DNA of 64,000 nucleotides from Diphasiastrum complanatum (GCA_029204225.1 CM055103.1:3178577-3242576); one strand, 5' to 3'. Shown: positions 20,858 to 32,094, counted from the first letter of the stretch. The notes: generated from the sequence alone by a model not told the origin. Numbers and translations are program-made.

Positions 20858-21288
20858 GTGGCCACTGACTATGATACAAATTGGGTAGAGGCTAGAGCAA
20901 CTAGACAAGCTACTGCAAAAGTTACAGCCAAATTTCTGTATGAAAACATTATTACCCGATTCGGTTATCCAATAGAGCTAGTAAGTGATAGAGGCACTCA
21001 CTTTTTCAATGACGTTGTACATAACCTCCTAACCCATTACTTTGTGAAGCATCGCAAAAGTATCCCATACTATCCTTGATGCATGGGTTAGCTGAATTCT
21101 CAAACAAGATCATCTGCCCAATTCTGACGAAAATAGGGGAAGCTTCAATTAAAGAATTGAATGAAGGAGATAAAGCTCTATTATATAGAACTCGGAAGAT
21201 TAAACCAAGGAAACTCAAATTCCAAGGCCAAGGACCTTATGTGATCACAAAGATTCCCACCAATGGATCTGTACAACTGGAAACTTGA
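20858..21288 (+). pseudogene. Ty3/gypsy integrase core and C-terminal domain (copy G4)
   Basis: 20858-21079 is the core (DYDTNWVEARATRQATAK, IELVSDRGTHFFND). A stop follows YYP. 21076-21288 then has GLAEFSNKIICPILTK, which includes the position of the third catalytic acid, and jumps to a C-terminal domain of SH3-like type (EGDKALLYRTRKIKPRKLKF, GQGPYVITK). The connecting helix region is deleted. It is the only copy here with an integrase C-terminus. No chromodomain is seen after it. Confidence 0.83.
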
Positions 21289-21716
21289 GACGGGATCCCC
21301 ATTAGACACTCTTGTCAATGGATCTATACAGCAGGAAACATGGATTTGATTTTTTGTATATATATATATATATTCTTTAGAAAAAGGTAATAAGTTTCTT
21401 GGTTTTATGTAAGCAATTCATGTCCATGTTTATCCAAGAATATAAAATCATACCCTCTTCTTTTGCGACATTTTTTTTTCATGACCACATGCATCGTATT
21501 AGAGATTTTGCTCTGATACCTTGTCGGAAAGAGGTGTGCTGAAGATAGGTCGAACTCGAAAAGAAACGAATGAAAATAATTCGACTGTCTAGAAAGAAAA
21601 CTTTCGTGCGTGGCGGAATAAACTATCTCCCTCTTTCTCAATGTATGACTATGCCTATCAATTTGAAACCAAAACAATAGTGATAGAAATCACGTTTGAT
21701 CTTATAGTAACTAGCG
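21289..21716. other. Gypsy 3' flank with (TA)n
   Basis: Contains a (TA)n run at about 21357-21373. The minus-strand frame 21405-21677 is not recognised and has no motif. No LTR terminus or polypurine tract could be fixed. Confidence 0.4.
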
Positions 21717-22515
21717 TTGAAATCATTAAGATGGAGAATAATCCAACAATATCTACATGACATTGGTGTTAAATCTAAAAATTGTGAACATCTTCATGCT
21801 CCTGGAAAAAAATTTATCCAATGTAGAAAGTATGTACTTTCACTGAATCCGGAGAAATGTCATATTTGGGTAACACATAGTGATGTCCTAGGACATATCA
21901 TATCCAAAGATGGTATCTCGACGGATCCGGCTAAGGCGAAAGTTATTCAAGAAATGCCACTACCAGCCATGGTTAAGGAAAATTTAATCTACATCTTTGT
22001 AGGCCATTGTAATTATTATCGCATATTTATTCTTGATTTTGTAGGAAAAGCCAGATTAATTTATGAAGTTGTTACAGATCCATAATGGACCAAAGAAATA
22101 ATACAAGTAGTTGACGATTTGAAGCACACACTTGTCACTGCACCCATTCTCCGAGCACCGAACTCCCAATTGGAATTCCATGTTCATACTGATGCTAGTA
22201 ACTATTCTATTGGAGTCATCCTAACACAGGCGGGAGAATTTGGAAAAGATTACGTGATTCGATTCAGTTTCTAATGAAGTAATTTATTCCATAGCCGAAA
22301 GAAAAGCTTTGACAATGATATATGTTGTACAAAAATTATGCCATTATCTGCTAGGAAATCAATTTAGATTCTATACCAATCATCAAGCGTTGCTATATCT
22401 GTTGAATAAACCATGCAACACTAGTCATAAAGCAAGATGGCTACTTATCCTTCTAGAGTTTGACTTTAAGATTATGTCTGTCCAACTATGTCTAAAGTCG
22501 ATCAACGCAAAGTAA
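21717..22515 (+). pseudogene. Ty3/gypsy RT C-terminus and RNase H (copy G5)
   Basis: 21717-22085 begins in the palm, where the catalytic box reads YLHDIGVKSKNCEH (first Asp changed to His), then LNPEKCHIWVTHSDVLGHI, ISTDPAKAKVIQEMPLPAM and VGHCNYYRIF. A stop follows VVTDP. RNase H resumes to 22515 with DASNYSIGV and FYTNHQALLYLLNKP (Asp to Asn), and ends EFDFKI-MSVQLCLKSINAK through the shared internal deletion near 22468. Part of the first duplicated 3 kb unit. Confidence 0.87.
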
Positions 22516-23182
22516 TTTTGGAATCTAGACCCTACCTTACAACTGTATAAAAAAGGTGTACATGGATTTATTAGGAGATGCATTAATGAGGATGAGATAG
22601 ATCAAATAATTTTCCTATCGCATGAAGGTGAAGGAGGAGGACACTTCTCATTTGACAGTACCGCGAAGAAAATACTATTAGTCGGATACCGGTGGCCGTT
22701 ATTTAAGGATACATATGCACAAATCAAAACATGTGATGTCTGTCAAAGAATCAAGACTCCTCAACAAGCTGAATTCATTCCTTTAGCTTCAATAATCAAA
22801 GGAGAAGCATTTTATAAGGGGGAATTGATTTTATAGGAACGATCAGCCTAGCCGCCCGTGGTACTCAATCAAGATACATCTTAGTGGCCACTGACTATGC
22901 TACAAACTGGATAGAGGCTAGAGCCACTAGACAAGCTACCGCAAAAGCTATAGCCAAATTTTTGTATGAAAACATTATTACTCGATTCGGTTGTCCAATA
23001 GAGTTAGTAAGTGATAGAGGTACTTTCTTTCTCAGTAACGTTGTACATAACCTCCTAACCCATTACTTTGTGAAGCATCGCAAAAGTACCCCATACTATC
23101 CTTGATGCAAATTCAACTATTCGCGCTTTCAGGACCACACCACGAAGATCAATGGAGATCTCTTCTTCCAATTACGACCTGG
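22516..23182 (+). pseudogene. Ty3/gypsy integrase region (copy G5)
   Basis: The HHCC zone reads well: RRCINEDEIDQIIFLSHEGE, GGHFSFDSTAKKILL, CDVCQRIKTPQQAEF. The core is at 22884-23105 (DYATNWIEARATRQATAKAI, IELVSDRGTFFLSN). A frameshift lies near 22820 (AFYKG to GIDFIG). After YYP the sequence changes to the tail also found at 3421-3490 and 26.1 kb (FQDHTTKINGDLFFQL). The third catalytic acid is absent. Confidence 0.85.
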
Positions 23183-24984
23183 TATACCCACCCCTTGTTT
23201 GTTTTTCTCACCCATCAATTTGTTTCATGATCCACTAACTGTTCTATTTTCCAGTTCATCATTAGCTCTTCTCATCATACAAAGTTTGGAGGGAGGGAGA
23301 ATCAAGGAGAAATCCTTGTGCTTCAAGAATCTAGAATCATCTCCAAACATACTTGAACGATTTTCTACAAATTTGGCTAATCTCAACCGAATTCAACTAG
23401 CAAGTCAACTAAGAAGAAGGTGTGCACATCAATCGAAAGTCATATTAGCCGAAGGAAGTCAACCAAATCTCACATCAATCAAAGTAGCTCCATCTTGGAA
23501 ATTCTTAATCTAGGTTGCTCACAGACCGATTGATTTCAACTTATGTTGAGCTTACAAAACTCAAATAGGTCAAATTTGTTGTTTATCACTTGGGAAAGCC
23601 AAAGTTTGATGCCTAATGTGTGATTTTGCTGCTTGTCACCTGACATGGCTCATCAAGTAATCAGACTCAACTAGTCCCAAGTCTAGGATATTAAGATATC
23701 TCAAGTTCAACCCCTTGTCAATGAAGTTTATCGCTATCACACAAGATGACAGAAATTCAATGTGCATCTTCTGGAAAAGCTCACTTTCGGTGCTTGTCAC
23801 TTAAGGTTTTCTCATAAAATGATTGAATTTGAGAAATTTTGAGCTCATGAAATTCATATAGCTCAGAGTCAAGAAACTTGAAGTTTCCACCCTCAAAGCA
23901 TTGCTAGCTTATGGCCCGCAAACCACCGCTACCGAAATTGCATCACATACAAACAACGAACATAACGAAGGCCGACAACCTGCTTACTGCAAAAAATTGC
24001 AAATCACAACAAACTGAAACGTCCAGATAATGAACGAGCACAATTGAAGGGAGCCGCAAGTCCGCACTTGCGTCTTCACGACTCAAGATCAATGAAGTAC
24101 CAACAGGACAAAAGAAGTCCATGGATGAAGGAGACAACAAACTGAAAGCCATTGGTAGTGGCTCAGGCAGTTCTTGTATTCATTGATCAAATTGAAGACC
24201 ACTTCCTTCCTCCGCATCTATTTTTTCCACGTAAAGGCTCATAATAATTAAATCAGCAGTAGATCAACAATGTTTGACTACACCTTGGAAAACGATAGAT
24301 CTTAATTAGCAGCAGTAGTTATAATTAAGAGTTTGACTCTATCTAGGCATATCATGAATCTGACAGAGAACAACATATCCCAAATAGCGAGATCACAGGA
24401 AGCGCATTGCTCAGTAATTGATCACAATATCGGAAGAGACGCAGAGGACATCTTTCCCTCTATTCGGATTCCATCAGTAGAATTAGCTAATCAAACCTCT
24501 CACAATCCCAACACATGTCTAATGCAAGATCATGGTCCTTATCACTTGACATAGTCAATCGAGTGATTGAGCTTTATCAATCTAAATTTTTTGATAGATT
24601 ATTAGGCCCTGTGACATTTCATTTCCACGTTTTGGCCTAATGTCCTTTTATTAATTTCTAATGAATCAAATAACTATGTGATCATTGGGTTGGGACTTAC
24701 ACACGATGGCAAGTTTCAATTGTATTCTCCTAAATGGGCCCTTTTCCATTTTTAAATTCTAAAAGTCTTCGATTGAAGCCTCTGTGATTCAAATACAAAC
24801 ACGTACTTTTGAATTAGTGAGGGTTGTTTTTCAATTTTGAAGTGTATCATTGGTGACATGGCCTTTTATTCATCGTAGTCATCCCACCGTTGTACGTGTT
24901 TTATGTTAGTGTACATCTCTTTGTTCAGCTATGTAATCTCATCTCTACTAGAATCATAGTTTCAGCAATGAGTTTAGAATAAAG
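23183..24984. repeat. Block A, downstream part of 3 kb tandem unit 1
   Basis: About 1.8 kb, mostly non-coding. From 23283 it matches 26205-27957. The first 100 bp (23183-23283) are missing from unit 2. A short open stretch (to 23513) continues from the integrase tail, with SLEGGRIKEKSLCFKNLESS and RIQLASQLRRRCAHQSKV; no family recognised. Around 24605-24720 lies a segment whose reverse complement resembles the U3 of the LTR at 36196. Phrases of the type GCTTGTCACTTGAGGTTT recur here and at 47.8-48.1 kb. Confidence 0.6.
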
Positions 24985-25529
24985 ATGGTCAAAGGAAAAT
25001 TTAATCTATATCTTTGTAGGCCATTGTAATTATTACTGCATATTTATTCTTGATTTTGTAGGAAAAGCCAGATTAATTTATGAAGTTGTTACAGATCCGG
25101 AATGGACCAAAGAAATAATACAAGTAGTTGACGATTTGAAGCACACACACACTGCACCCATTCTCCGAGCACCGAACTCCCAATTGGAATTCCATGTTCA
25201 TACTGACGCTAGTAACTATTCTGTTAGAGTCATCCTAACACAGGCGAGAGAATTTGGAAAGGATTACGCGATTCGATTCAGTTTCTAATAAAGTAAATTA
25301 TTCCATAGCCGAAAGAGAAGCTTTGACAATGATATATGTTGTACAAAAATTATGCCATTATCTGCTAGGAAATCAATTTAGATTCTATACCAATCATCAA
25401 GCATTGCTATATCTATTGAATAAACCATGTAACACTGGTCGTATAGCAAGATGGCTACTTATCCTTCTAGAGTTCGACTTTAAGATTATGTCTGTCCAAC
25501 TATGTCTAAAGTCGATCAAAGCAAAGTAA
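24985..25529 (+). pseudogene. Ty3/gypsy RNase H (copy G6, tandem unit 2)
   Basis: Starts abruptly inside RT (KENLIYIFVGHCNYY equivalent) at the tandem junction. RNase H motifs: DASNYSVRV, AEREALTMIYVVQKL, FYTNHQALLYLLNKP (Asp to Asn). Ends with the same MSVQLCLKSIKAK deletion junction near 25490. Frames are broken around 25275. Confidence 0.87.
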
Positions 25530-26437
25530 TTTTGGAATCTAGACCCTACCTTACAACAGTATAAAAAAGGTGTATATAGATTTATTAGGAGATGCATTAA
25601 TGAGGATGAGATAGAACAAATAATTTTCCTATCGCATGAAGGTGAAGGAGGAGGACACTTCTCATTTGACAGTACCGCAAAGAAAATACTATTAGCCGGA
25701 TACCGGTGGCCGTTATTTAAGGATACATATGCACAAATCAAAACATGTGATGTCTGTCAAAGAATCAAGACTCCTCAATGAGCTGAATTCATACCTTTAG
25801 CTTCAATAATCAAAGGAGAAGCATTTCATAAGGGGGAATTGATTTTATAGGAACAATCAACCTAGCTACCCGTGGTACTCAATCAAGATACATCTTAGTG
25901 GCCACTGACTATGCTACAAACTGGATAGAGGCTAGAGCAACTAGACAAGCTACCGCAAAAGCTATAGCCAAATTTCTGTATGAAAACATTATTACTCGAT
26001 TCGGTTGTCCAATAGAGTTAGTAAGTGATAGAGGTACTTTCTTTCTCAATAATGTTGTACATAACCTCCTAACCCATAACTTTGTGAAGCATCACAAAAG
26101 TACCCCATACTATCCTCGAATCAAATTCAACTATTCAGGCTTTCAGGACCACACCACGAAGATCAATGGAGATCTCTTCTTCCAATTACGATCTGGTGTA
26201 TCCAAAAGTTTGGAGGGAGGGAGAATCAAGGAGAAATCCTTGTGCTTCAAGAATCTAGAATCATCTCCAAACATACTTGAACGATTTTCTACAAATCTGG
26301 CTGATCTCAACCGAATTCAGCTAGCAAGTCAACTAAGAAGAAGGTGTGCACATCAATCGAAAGTCATATTAGCCGAAGGAAGTCAACCAAAGCTCACATC
26401 AATCAAAGCAGCTCCATCTTGGCAATTCTTACTCTAG
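25530..26437 (+). pseudogene. Ty3/gypsy integrase and chimeric tail (copy G6)
   Basis: HHCC zone at about 25575-25790 (GGHFSFDSTAKKILLAGYRW, CDVCQRIKTPQ then a stop). 25898-26437 is a 179-aa frame: integrase core (DYATNWIEARATRQATAKAI, SDRGTFFLNNVVHNLLTH), then without a stop the foreign tail FQDHTTKINGDLFFQLRSG and KSLEGGRIKEKSLCFKNLES, SSPNILERFSTNLADLNRIQ. The tail begins before the third catalytic acid. It remains open for about 100 codons here because the 100 bp present in unit 1 are absent. Tail function unknown. Confidence 0.82.
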
Positions 26438-27957
26438 GTTGCTCACAGACCGATTGATTTCAACTTATGTTGAGCTTACAAAACTCAATAGGTCAAATTT
26501 GTTGTTTATCACTTGGGAAAGCCAAAGTTTGATTCCTAATGTGTGATTTTGCTGCTTGTCACCTGACATGGATCATCAAGTAATCAGACTCAACCAGTTC
26601 CAAGTCTAGGATATTAAGATAGCTCAAGTTCAGCCCCTTGTCAATGAAGTTTATCGCTATCACACAAGATGACCGAAATTCAATGTGCATCTTCTGGAAA
26701 AGCTCACTTTCGGTGCTTGTCACTCAAGGTTTTCTCATAAAATGATTGAATTTGAGAAATTTTGAGCTCATGAAATTCATATAGCTCAAAGTCAAGAAAC
26801 TTGAAGTTTCCACCCTCAAAGCATTGCTAGCTTATGACCCGCAAACCACCGCTACCGAAACTGCATCACATACAGACAACGAAGATAATGAAGGCCGACA
26901 ACTTGCTTACTGCAAAAAACTTCAAATCACAACACAACTGAAGGGAACCGCAAGTCCGCACTTGCGGTCTATGAGCTGCGAAGACCAAAGCTCAACCAAT
27001 GACGGCTTGGTCTAAGGCTGCAAAGGCAGCCACAAAATCTATGCGTCTTCACGACTCAAGATCAATGAAGTACCAACAGGACAAAAGAAGTTACGGATGA
27101 AGGAGACAACAAACTGAAAGCCATTGGTAGTGGCTCAGGCAGTTTTTGTAATTATTGATCAAATTGAAGACCACTTCCTTCCTCCGCATCTATTTTTTCC
27201 ACGTAAAGGCTCATCATAATTAAATCAGCAGTAGATCAGCAATGTTTGACTACACCTTGGAAAATGATAGATCTTAATTAGAAGCAATAGTTATAATTAA
27301 GAGTTCAACTCTATCTAGGCATATCATGAATTTGACAGAGAACAACATCCCAAATAGCGAGATCACAGGAAGCGCATTGCTCAGTAATTGATCACAATAT
27401 TGGAAGAGATGCAGAGGACATCTTTCCCTCTATTCGGATTCCATCAGCAGAATTAGCTAATCAAACCTCTCACGATCCCAACACATGTCTAATGCAAGAT
27501 CATGGTCCTTATCACTTGACATAGTCAATCGAGTGATTGAACTTGATCAATCTAATTTTTTTGATAGAGTATTAGGCCCTGTGACATTTCATTTTCGCGT
27601 TTTGGCCTAATGTCCTTTTATTAATTTCTAATGAATCAAATAACTATGTGATCATTGGGTTGGGACTTACACACGATGGCAAGTTTCAATTGTATTCTCC
27701 TAAATGGACCCTTCTTCATTTTTAAATTCCAAAAGTCTTCGATTGAAGCCTTTGTGATTCAAATACAAACACGTACTTTTGAATTAGTGAGGGTTGTTTT
27801 TTAATTTTGAAGTGTATCATTGGTGACATGGCCTTTTATTCATCGCAGTCATCCCACCGTTGTACGTGTTCTCTATTAGTGTACATCTCTCTGTTCGGCT
27901 ATGTAATCTCATCTCTACTAGAATCATAGTTTCAGCAATGAGTTTAGAATAAAGATG
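26438..27957. repeat. Block A', downstream part of 3 kb tandem unit 2
   Basis: Near copy of 23514-24984. The main length difference is about 79 bp present here (26967-27045) and missing from unit 1, flanked by TGCG on both sides. No gene recognised. It ends AATAAAGATGGTC, where unit 1 jumps into gypsy RT but this unit continues with different sequence, which marks this as the original right flank. Confidence 0.7.
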
Positions 27958-28330
27958 GTCCTCTATTTTCAGGGACTGTCCTTTTGGCTTTGAGAGAGCG
28001 CACCCAAAGGGATTGCGGACTTCGGGCACACTGTGGACTTCAAGTCTTGACTATTCACCTGACTGGCTCGCATAGGCAGGCATGCAGTTGAAGGGCGTGC
28101 TTGAAGGTTGAGGAGACACCGGGCAGGCACATCGAGACCCAGGAGGAGGGGGCTCGCTAGAGGATGGGATGAGGAGCTGGGTGCAGGTGAGAGGCGAGGA
28201 GTTGGTGGGAAAGTAGGTGCCTACAACATTGCAACACCCTAAGTGGGTGTTCAAATTATGGGGAGCCGAATGTGTGGATGGGCAATTTGCAATCTGGGAA
28301 TTCTGGCCCTGGGGCATGGGGCATTCATAG
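27958..28330 (+). other. GC-richer segment ending in Z
   Basis: Composition is clearly richer in G than its neighbours (GAGGAGACACCGGGCAGGC, GGAGGAGGGGGCTCGC). The right part (about 28203-28330) is the plus-strand copy of segment Z at 5.3 kb. It could be a captured host exon group: the frame TLQHPKWVFKLWGAECVDG continues to EFWPWGMGHS and a stop. No domain recognised. Confidence 0.45.
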
Positions 28331-29010
28331 TGAGAAGCACCAACGATTCAACGCACCTCGGTAGCATTAATGACTGATTTTGTATGCTATTATCCTCCTC
28401 TGCCTCTTGTCCACCATCGTAGAGCTCTACCATCGCGTGATGATCCTGCTCATTCCTTTCCAATTCAGCTTGGGTGATCGTCATCCATTGCAGGTGTTCA
28501 TCTTTCTCTCATTGTCCTATGCAATCTACAAAGAAAATGTAGATGAAGTTGTCCATAGTAATGGGTGAGTTAGATTATGTGGATTTAGTTTTGATCATTG
28601 GATGTGCCATGTCAAATGTACTACGGCTACAAGTTTCTACTAGGTTCAATTTCGTGACATAAACACTGAGAATTCAAAACCTAGGTGGGTGTTATGTTTC
28701 AGAGCAAAAAATGTCCTCATACAGTTTGGCCATGAATTCTAGCAATTTGAGGCATGTCCATTTAGTAGCTCGTTGTTGGGCCATGCACCCATGGGTAACC
28801 TACATCTTGTTCACCTCCATGGGCTACCGAGTGTACTAACATAGTACCCTAGATATTAGTAGCTAGGTAGGTTATACACCTAGTCGGTGTGTATTGTGCA
28901 GCCTACATGAGATTACCTCAACCTCTCTCCTCTCCTAATAGATCCTAGCCTTGGGACACATGGCATCCTTTAGTGGCCCGTTGTCCCTTTTGTCCTTCAC
29001 ATGATTTTAA
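28331..29010. other. Non-coding stretch
   Basis: Nothing supported. Short frames at 28251-28568 in both directions have no motif. The stretch ends where the 131-bp repeat family restarts. Confidence 0.4.
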
Positions 29011-29372
29011 CTTGTGGCATATAACGTAGTCTTCCACAACTACTAGCTACCTCAAAAAAATGTACGGAAAGGTCATCAAAGGCACGAGAGCATGAAATTA
29101 AGCATCACTAAAGCTAGAGAGATCATCGAGCACATGATTGATTAACTTGTGGCATATAAAGCAGTCGTCCACAACTACTAGCTACCTCAAAAAAATGTAC
29201 GGAAAGGCCATCAAAGGCACGAGAGCATTAAATTAAGCATCACTAAAGCTAGAGAGATCATCGAGCACATGATTGATTAACTTGTGGCATATAAAGCAGT
29301 CTTCCACAACTACTAGCTACCTCAAAAAAATGTACAGAAAGTCATCAAAGACACGAGAGCATGAAATTAAGC
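29011..29372 (+). repeat. 131/135-bp tandem repeat, second array
   Basis: CTTGTGGCATATAA starts at 29011, 29146 and 29281, a 135-bp period. The extra 4 bp against 13062 come from a GATT duplication (GATTGATTAAC). The third unit breaks after AAATTAAGCAT and joins directly to the 15355-type block at 29373. Confidence 0.9.
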
Positions 29373-30172
29373 ATGGGAAAGTGTGGTTTAACTTGCATTG
29401 ATACCACGTCCTAGTTGAGTTCTCACCCTAGGAAGCATTCTTAAACTGCCACTTTTAATACCCTTGCAAAATAGGCATGGCAGAGTTGGAGGGATTGATA
29501 TATCAATTTTACAAGTTTGGAAGGCATACGTACCTATCACAAAGGTTAGCTCCCAATAGATGAATTAGGATTTGGTTGTGAGTTTGTGGGCTTGCACTTA
29601 GAGCCAACATAGATCCACAATTCTATCTTTGCTTTTCTAAGAAGGAGAGCCGTGACGCAAGGGTTTGAATGAAAATTTGAATCCATGCTGTTCTACTAGA
29701 ATTCACGACACCATAGAAGCTCCACAAGCACCAGACAAGGATCAGGTGTGTTGAAGAACAGGTCCTAGGTCAATACCACGAGTATCATAAGGTGCTTACT
29801 TTGGATTCACATGAATGCCACAGTACAAAAGCTCCACAAGCAACAAATCAAACAAGGGTCAAGTGTGTTGAAGGAGAGGTCCTAGGTCAATATCAAGAAT
29901 ATAAGGTGCTTAATACACTAAAAGTTCCTAGAAGGGGCAACCAAAACCCGGCCCTGATGGCTACCATTAAATATGTGTCCCTAAATCAGGGGCGGCGGGA
30001 TTGAACTTGCCCCTTCTGCTCAAAGAGGGGCGGGAAAAAACCCGCCCCTCCTTGTCAAAGATGGGCATCACCTCTTGTCCTTATCAAAGAAATTTGCCAC
30101 CATATCCTTGTGTTCCTCCATGCTTGATGATGATCTTTGACTTGAAAGCTCCACTTGCATGAAGATGGCTGA
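29373..30172. repeat. Duplicated block with CACTA-like terminus (copy 2)
   Basis: Aligns with 15355-16110. The CACTAAAAGTTCCTAGAAGG string is at 29916, and the GC palindrome AGGGGCGGG-AAAAAA-CCCGCCCCT at about 30026-30049 is better preserved than in copy 1. The match stops at CATGAAGATGGCTG (30172), where a gypsy element begins. Confidence 0.65.
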
Positions 30173-30413
30173 GTTAAAATAGCAATGATCGACTTATAGA
30201 GTGCTTTCTTATTTCGACGGCACCACGTGTGCTTAGTTCTAGAGTTATCGGGCCATCTTTCTTTTACGAGCCCTTTGAGTGCTTTTAAGCAACTTATCTT
30301 TGTAGTTGAATATACAGTTTGTGGAGAGCAATTCTATTGTCTTGTCTTGTTGCACTTGACGTTGTGTTGTGGTGATTTATCCGGTCGGGTGTTTAAACTG
30401 TGTTTTCTTAAGT

Positions 30414-30427
30414 TGGTATCAGAGCCC
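30414..30427 (+). other. Primer-binding site, initiator tRNA-Met type
   Basis: TGGTATCAGAGCCC is complementary to the 3' end of plant initiator tRNA-Met, the usual minus-strand primer of many plant LTR elements. It is followed by a long leader and gag of the same element. Confidence 0.85.
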
Positions 30428-31140
30428 CTTGGTGGCTTGGATCACCGGCCAAGAATATAGAGCTGCGAATTCACGACAGTTTGCTGGCTAGGAAGCACAA
30501 AACCGAGTCTGTGGAGATTCGTGGAATAGTGCAAAACTGTAAGAAGATTCAGAGGCAGAGGATTGTCAGCTGAATCAGAGGGCAAGCAAAAAGTGAAACT
30601 GGAAATCCTTCTGAAGGGTTGCTTGGCATTTGTGATTGGTTTGAATCCAATCGAACACCATTTGAAGAGTGGTTTGGAGCAGAATATTGCTTGTTGTAGG
30701 GCGACCTCAGAGGGATAGGTAGCTACTCAGATAGACTCTCAAGAAGATCAGATAAAGCCCAAAAACATCTTCTTCTTTGATAGCTAGGGTTTCAAGAAGG
30801 GAAAAAGCAGTTCTCTCTCAACACAAATCCGTTTTTGAAGCTGTGAAGAGCTAGGAGTGGGCGCCCTACTACTGTTGCGGATGTGTGGAGAGGTCGTGGG
30901 CGGCCGTGGATCAGCCAGCGAGCTGGAGTGAAGCAAATAGAATTTCCATAGCTTGTGTGTGAGGGCGTGGGGCTGTCATCGCTGATAGAGAAGGGAGAGA
31001 GAGGACCGTCATGTGCAGTGAGAAGGAGAGGCTTATAGCGAAAAGTTGGATCCATTAAGGAACAGTGTTGAGTTGTTAACAAGAGAAATGAGTGATCTAA
31101 AGGTCCAAATATCTGATGTTAAAGCCAAGCGAAAGAAAGC
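30428..31140. other. Gypsy leader and eroded gag N-terminus
   Basis: No convincing frame. The minus-strand frame 30792-31082 lies antisense and has no motif. Immediately before 31100 a plus-strand piece reads ELLTREMSDLKVQISDVKAK, which looks like the end of a gag coiled segment. Confidence 0.4.
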
Positions 31141-31611
31141 GAAGCCTAACATCAATGTTTGGTGTATCGCGAGGAAGATCATTCTAAGACCAACTGTCCC
31201 AGTTTATAGACTAATTATTTAGAAGAGGAACTATTCCTCTGTCCGATTAATAATCATGAGGAGGTAGCTTATACTACAACTCCTACTAACCAAAAAACTA
31301 TGGTACCGAAACAGCGTACTAGTCAACAGTACACTATTTTGCGAAGGGACGGAACACGAGATTCCACTCCACCAACCAGAGTAAGGAGTTCGTGCTACAA
31401 TTGCGGAGCCCCCAGTCACTATTCGCCTGATTGCCCTGAACCCAGGAGATCAGTAGGATATGTGCCGCTCTGCGCTAAATGTAAAGGCGAAGGGCATGTC
31501 ATTGCTAAATGTCCTCAACCACAACAGCCACGGTCTAAACCAAGGTTTGTAAACTCGCCTAGGGAAGACGACCTTCGGCCATCTAAGACTAACACTGACA
31601 TGATAGTTTAG
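31141..31611 (+). pseudogene. Gypsy gag nucleocapsid, three zinc knuckles
   Basis: First knuckle at 31156-31197 is degenerate (C-LV-Y-REED-H-SKTN-C, second Cys replaced by Tyr), with a stop shortly after. The 103-aa frame 31300-31611 has two perfect C-x2-C-x4-H-x4-C knuckles: CYNCGAPSHYSPDC and CAKCKGEGHVIAKC. These bind element RNA. The region is Arg/Pro-rich around them. Ends at a TAG at 31609. Confidence 0.88.
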
Positions 31612-32094
31612 AGGATAGAAGTAGAGTCTGAATTATTAGATCAAGTAAATAAAGTAACTACAAGAAGTAGTAAAGATTCTTTAAGTCTTAAAGATAAGAA
31701 GAAAACTAAGACAAAAATTGCGAAAACTGCGAAAAACATGACAAAAAAAGCCAAGGTCGCAGAAGAGTTAGTAAAAATTCCTAGTAATAAAGAATTAAAG
31801 CTTGATAAGTCTAATGGAAAACATTATGATGTTGATATTAGTTCAGAAGCTAAGAAGCTTTTAGACGAGGAACCTAGAAAAGTTAAAAAAGTGACATTTT
31901 CATATTCATTTATAAGTAGCGAGATACCTAGAGATCTGTCGCCGCTTTGAAACCATTCTTATAATATTGTCAAAGACCTTGTTTCTAGAATGCCCAATAT
32001 AACTTTTAAACAGTTATTAGATGATAACCAATATTATAAAAAAGAAATTAAGCAATTTTTGCAAAATAAAAAGAGAAGAGAAGCAAAGTTACCA
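31612..32094 (+). pseudogene. Gypsy pol linker, Lys-rich
   Basis: Frames 31738-31950 and the start of 31990-32220 are very rich in Lys and Glu (KKAKVAEELVKIPSNKELKL, FLQNKKRREAKLP). A stop lies at 31948. Probably the spacer between nucleocapsid and protease; no catalytic motif. Confidence 0.6.
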
